Origin: Nanobdellota archaeon
GTDB taxonomy: Archaea; Nanobdellota; Nanobdellia; SCGC-AAA011-G17; VGLX01
DNA: 6,118 bases
Direction of reading: 5' to 3'
Assembly (NCBI GenBank): GCA_018894775.1
Contig: JAHIPG010000066.1
Span: 1-6,118, forward strand
Shown here: positions 4,228 to 6,118 of the stretch, one piece after another
How the letters are laid out: each line of letters begins with the position of its first letter
Numbering within the stretch: position 1 is the first letter of the stretch
Made by a program: the position numbers and the translations under genes
The notes under the pieces: model-generated
The model's input: only the letters and a program-made list of their open reading frames with translations
Database searches by the model: none
What the model was told of the DNA's origin: nothing

Positions 4228-5958
4228 ATGGAAAAGATTAGAGCACCTATATGTAGCCTTGTAGGTCATGTTGACCATGGCAAGACATCTATATTAGACT
4301 GGATTAAAGGGACGTCTGTCGCTAGAGGCGAAGCAGGTGGTATTACTCAGGCTATTTCATCCACTAATCTTTCTATTGATATTATAAAGAATGTTAGTGG
4401 AGAGTTGCTAAAAACATTAAAGATTAATATTACTCTGCCAGGTATTCTTTTCATTGATACTCCTGGTCATGCTGCTTTCACGAATTTGAGGAAGAGAGGA
4501 GGAAACCTGGCTGATGTTGCTATCCTTGTTATTGATCTTAATGAGGGTTTTAAGCCTCAGACTTTGGAGTCCACAGAGATATTGAAGCAGTATAAGACTC
4601 CTTTTATCATTGCTGCTAATAAGATTGATCTGATTCCTGGTTGGAATAAAAGTAAGAAGAAGCATTTGATGAAGAATATCAAGGAGCAGTCTTTGAACGT
4701 ACAGCAGGAGTTAGACAAAAGGATATATGAGTTAGTAGGAAAACTACATGAGCTAGGATTTGCAAGTGAGAGGTATGATAGGGTTGATGATTATACCAAG
4801 CAGATTGCTATCGTTCCTGTTTCAGCTAAGACAGGTGAAGGTTTGCCTGAGATGCTTATGATGCTTACAGGTATTGCCCAGAGATTTTTAGAGCAATGTC
4901 TTAAATGCCAGGTTGACGGGCCAGCTAAAGGTACTGTTTTAGAGGTTAAGGAAGAAAAAGGTATTGGTACAACTATGGATGTTATTCTTTATGATGGTAC
5001 TATTAATAAGGGTGATACTTTTGTTGTTGGAGGCATTAATGAACCTATTGTTTCTAAGGTTAAGATTCTTCTTCAGTATGAAGGCAAAAAGTTGAAGCAA
5101 GTTAAGGGAGTAACCGCTGCTACGGGTGTCAAGATTGCAGCCACTGGTATAGAGGATGTTACACCCGGTATGCCTTTAAGGGAAAGTGATGAGGAGAATC
5201 TTGAGCAGGTTAAGAGAGAGATTCAGGAAGAGGTTGATGAAGTTCTGATTGAGACTGACAATGAAGGTATTGTTATCAAGGCTGAATCTTTGGGTTCTTT
5301 GGAAGCTTTGATCACTTTGTTGAGGGAGAATGATATCACTATCAAGAAGGCGTCTATTGGAGATATTTCTAAGAAGGATATTATGGATGCATCAGCAGAG
5401 AAAGAGCCTTTGAATAAGGTTATCGTTGGTTTTAATGTAAAGCCTTTGGAGAAGAGTGATGGAGTCAAGATTATTACCCATGATGTTATCTATAAGATTA
5501 TTGATGATCTTAAAGAATGGAAAGAATCAACTATGAAGAAGTTAGAAGCTAAGGAGATGGAAGGTCTTACCAGGCCTTGTAAGATGCAGATAATTCCTAA
5601 TTGTATTTTCAGGCAGAATAATCCTGCTGTTGTTGGCGTAGAAGTTCTGCTTGGCACTGTAACTATAGGTGTTCCTTTGATGAAGTCAGATGGAAGTAAG
5701 GTTTCCGAAATTAAGAGTATGCAGGCTGATGGTGAGAATGTTCAGGAGGTTGAGAAGGGTAAGCAGGTTGCTATATCAATACCTAATATTACTGTTGGAA
5801 GGCAGATTCATGAGGGTACTGTATTATATTCAGATGTTCCTGAAGAGGATTTTGTGAAGTTCAAGAAGTTGAAAAAATATTTAAAACCAGATGATATAAT
5901 TTTGCTCAAAGAGATTGCAGAGATTAAAAGGCATGAAAACCCTGTATGGGGTGTTTAG
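4228..5958 (+). CDS. infB: Translation initiation factor aIF5B (archaeal IF2)
   Basis: GTPase of 576 residues that promotes ribosomal subunit joining and initiator tRNA positioning in the cytoplasm. All G motifs are visible: P-loop GHVDHGKT (13-20), switch I GGITQ (37-41, T40 binds Mg), DTPGH (77-81, H81 catalytic), NKID (131-134) and SAKTGEG (199-205). The segment LPGILFIDTPGHAAF and the following LRKRGGNLADVAILVIDLNE are typical of the archaeal/eukaryotic family, not of bacterial IF2. By family layout, the G domain is about 1-225, beta-barrel domain II about 230-330, domain III about 345-445 and barrel domain IV about 460-560, with the usual ending NPVWGV. Length is normal for archaea. The protein starts directly with the G domain, and the P-loop is uninterrupted, so the intein seen there in some archaea is absent. 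Residues after GGITQ read AISS in place of the common H/Q-IGA. rps6e follows 50 nt downstream, a gene order seen in other archaea. Confidence 0.98.
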   Translation: MEKIRAPICSLVGHVDHGKTSILDWIKGTSVARGEAGGITQAISSTNLSIDIIKNVSGELLKTLKINITLPGILFIDTPGHAAFTNLRKRGGNLADVAILVIDLNEGFKPQTLESTEILKQYKTPFIIAANKIDLIPGWNKSKKKHLMKNIKEQSLNVQQELDKRIYELVGKLHELGFASERYDRVDDYTKQIAIVPVSAKTGEGLPEMLMMLTGIAQRFLEQCLKCQVDGPAKGTVLEVKEEKGIGTTMDVILYDGTINKGDTFVVGGINEPIVSKVKILLQYEGKKLKQVKGVTAATGVKIAATGIEDVTPGMPLRESDEENLEQVKREIQEEVDEVLIETDNEGIVIKAESLGSLEALITLLRENDITIKKASIGDISKKDIMDASAEKEPLNKVIVGFNVKPLEKSDGVKIITHDVIYKIIDDLKEWKESTMKKLEAKEMEGLTRPCKMQIIPNCIFRQNNPAVVGVEVLLGTVTIGVPLMKSDGSKVSEIKSMQADGENVQEVEKGKQVAISIPNITVGRQIHEGTVLYSDVPEEDFVKFKKLKKYLKPDDIILLKEIAEIKRHENPVWGV

Positions 5959-5965
5959 GGAAAGC

Positions 5966-5973
5966 TTTAAAAG
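5966..5973 (+). promoter_or_regulatory. Possible internal promoter of rps6e
   Basis: TTTAAAAG, preceded by purine-rich GGGAAAGC, lies just after the infB stop and is identical to the box before the lipoprotein gene. Its centre is about 39 nt before the rps6e ATG, placing transcription start around 5993-5996, just at the Shine-Dalgarno site. No T-run ends infB, so read-through from infB is equally possible. Confidence 0.45.
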
Positions 5974-5994
5974 AGGAATATATTATAAAATATT

Positions 5995-6000
5995 GAGGAG
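5995..6000 (+). promoter_or_regulatory. Shine-Dalgarno site of rps6e
   Basis: GAGGAG lies 8 nt before the ATG at 6009. It supports this start and translation from a leadered or polycistronic message. Confidence 0.7.
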
Positions 6001-6008
6001 TTGGAAAA

Positions 6009-6118
6009 ATGGTAGAAATTAAATTAACAATAAATGATCCAAAGACAGGAAAAAGTTACAATAAAGTATTAGATACTGATATGTTCAAAGGTAAAAAAGT
6101 ATTGGATAAGATCCCTGG
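6009..6118 (+). CDS. rps6e: Ribosomal protein S6e, 5' part (cut by window end)
   Basis: The 36 complete codons present read MVEIKLTINDPKTGKSYNK and onward to a Lys-rich FKGKKVLDKIP. The DPKTGKSY signature and the following GKK-x-x-D-x-I pattern match the N-terminus of archaeal S6e, a small-subunit ribosomal protein of archaea and eukaryotes. Archaeal S6e is usually about 125-135 residues, so roughly three quarters of the gene lies beyond the window. Position after infB fits a translation gene cluster; in several archaea the next gene is the aIF2 gamma subunit. Confidence 0.93.
   Translation, partial: MVEIKLTINDPKTGKSYNKVLDTDMFKGKKVLDKIP

Noticed and set aside
4417..5468. Two minus-strand frames within infB (4417-4665, 5223-5468)
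   Set aside because: Inside a fully conserved translation factor gene; shadows only.
1..6118. CRISPR array, insertion sequence, integrase or toxin-antitoxin locus
   Set aside because: No repeat-spacer pattern, transposase or integrase motifs, attachment-type repeats or recognisable toxin families were seen.

Overview
The window is AT-rich archaeal chromosome. Its right end carries translation factor aIF5B (infB) followed by the start of ribosomal protein S6e, a family found in archaea and eukaryotes but not bacteria. Promoters have archaeal TATA-box geometry, and genes end at T-runs. The low GC, compact genes, the many unrecognised small genes and the aIF5B sequence fit a DPANN-type archaeon (for example Woesearchaeota or Pacearchaeota). 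That placement is an inference; the archaeal assignment is firm.

Layout: (1) 23-2177 (+) encodes two exported acidic proteins: a 618-residue secreted protein with six cysteines, an aromatic-rich island, a long helical C-terminal half and an Asp/Glu tail, then an 80-residue lipoprotein made almost entirely of an acidic amphipathic segment. (2) 2197-2709 (-) encodes a small secreted protein convergent to the lipoprotein. (3) 2881-3342 (-) and 3482-4015 (+) are two divergent genes for acidic, apparently cytoplasmic proteins of unknown function. They share a 139-bp promoter region with two TATA boxes, two strong Shine-Dalgarno sites and a perfect 14-bp palindrome between them. (4) 4016-4227 is non-coding and contains the infB promoter plus a second, unexplained TATA-like palindrome. 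(5) 4228-5958 is infB, and 6009 to the window end is the 5' part of rps6e.

The infB-rps6e end is core translation machinery: aIF5B promotes subunit joining and S6e is a small-subunit protein. The rest looks like lineage-specific accessory content. Three of its five genes encode proteins for the cell surface or outside the cell. No mobile element, tRNA, rRNA or CRISPR array was seen. The best candidates for undescribed biology are the secreted protein/lipoprotein pair and the divergent gene pair with its palindrome. Across the window, starts with a Shine-Dalgarno site have the TATA box farther upstream than starts without one, implying leadered and near-leaderless mRNAs side by side.
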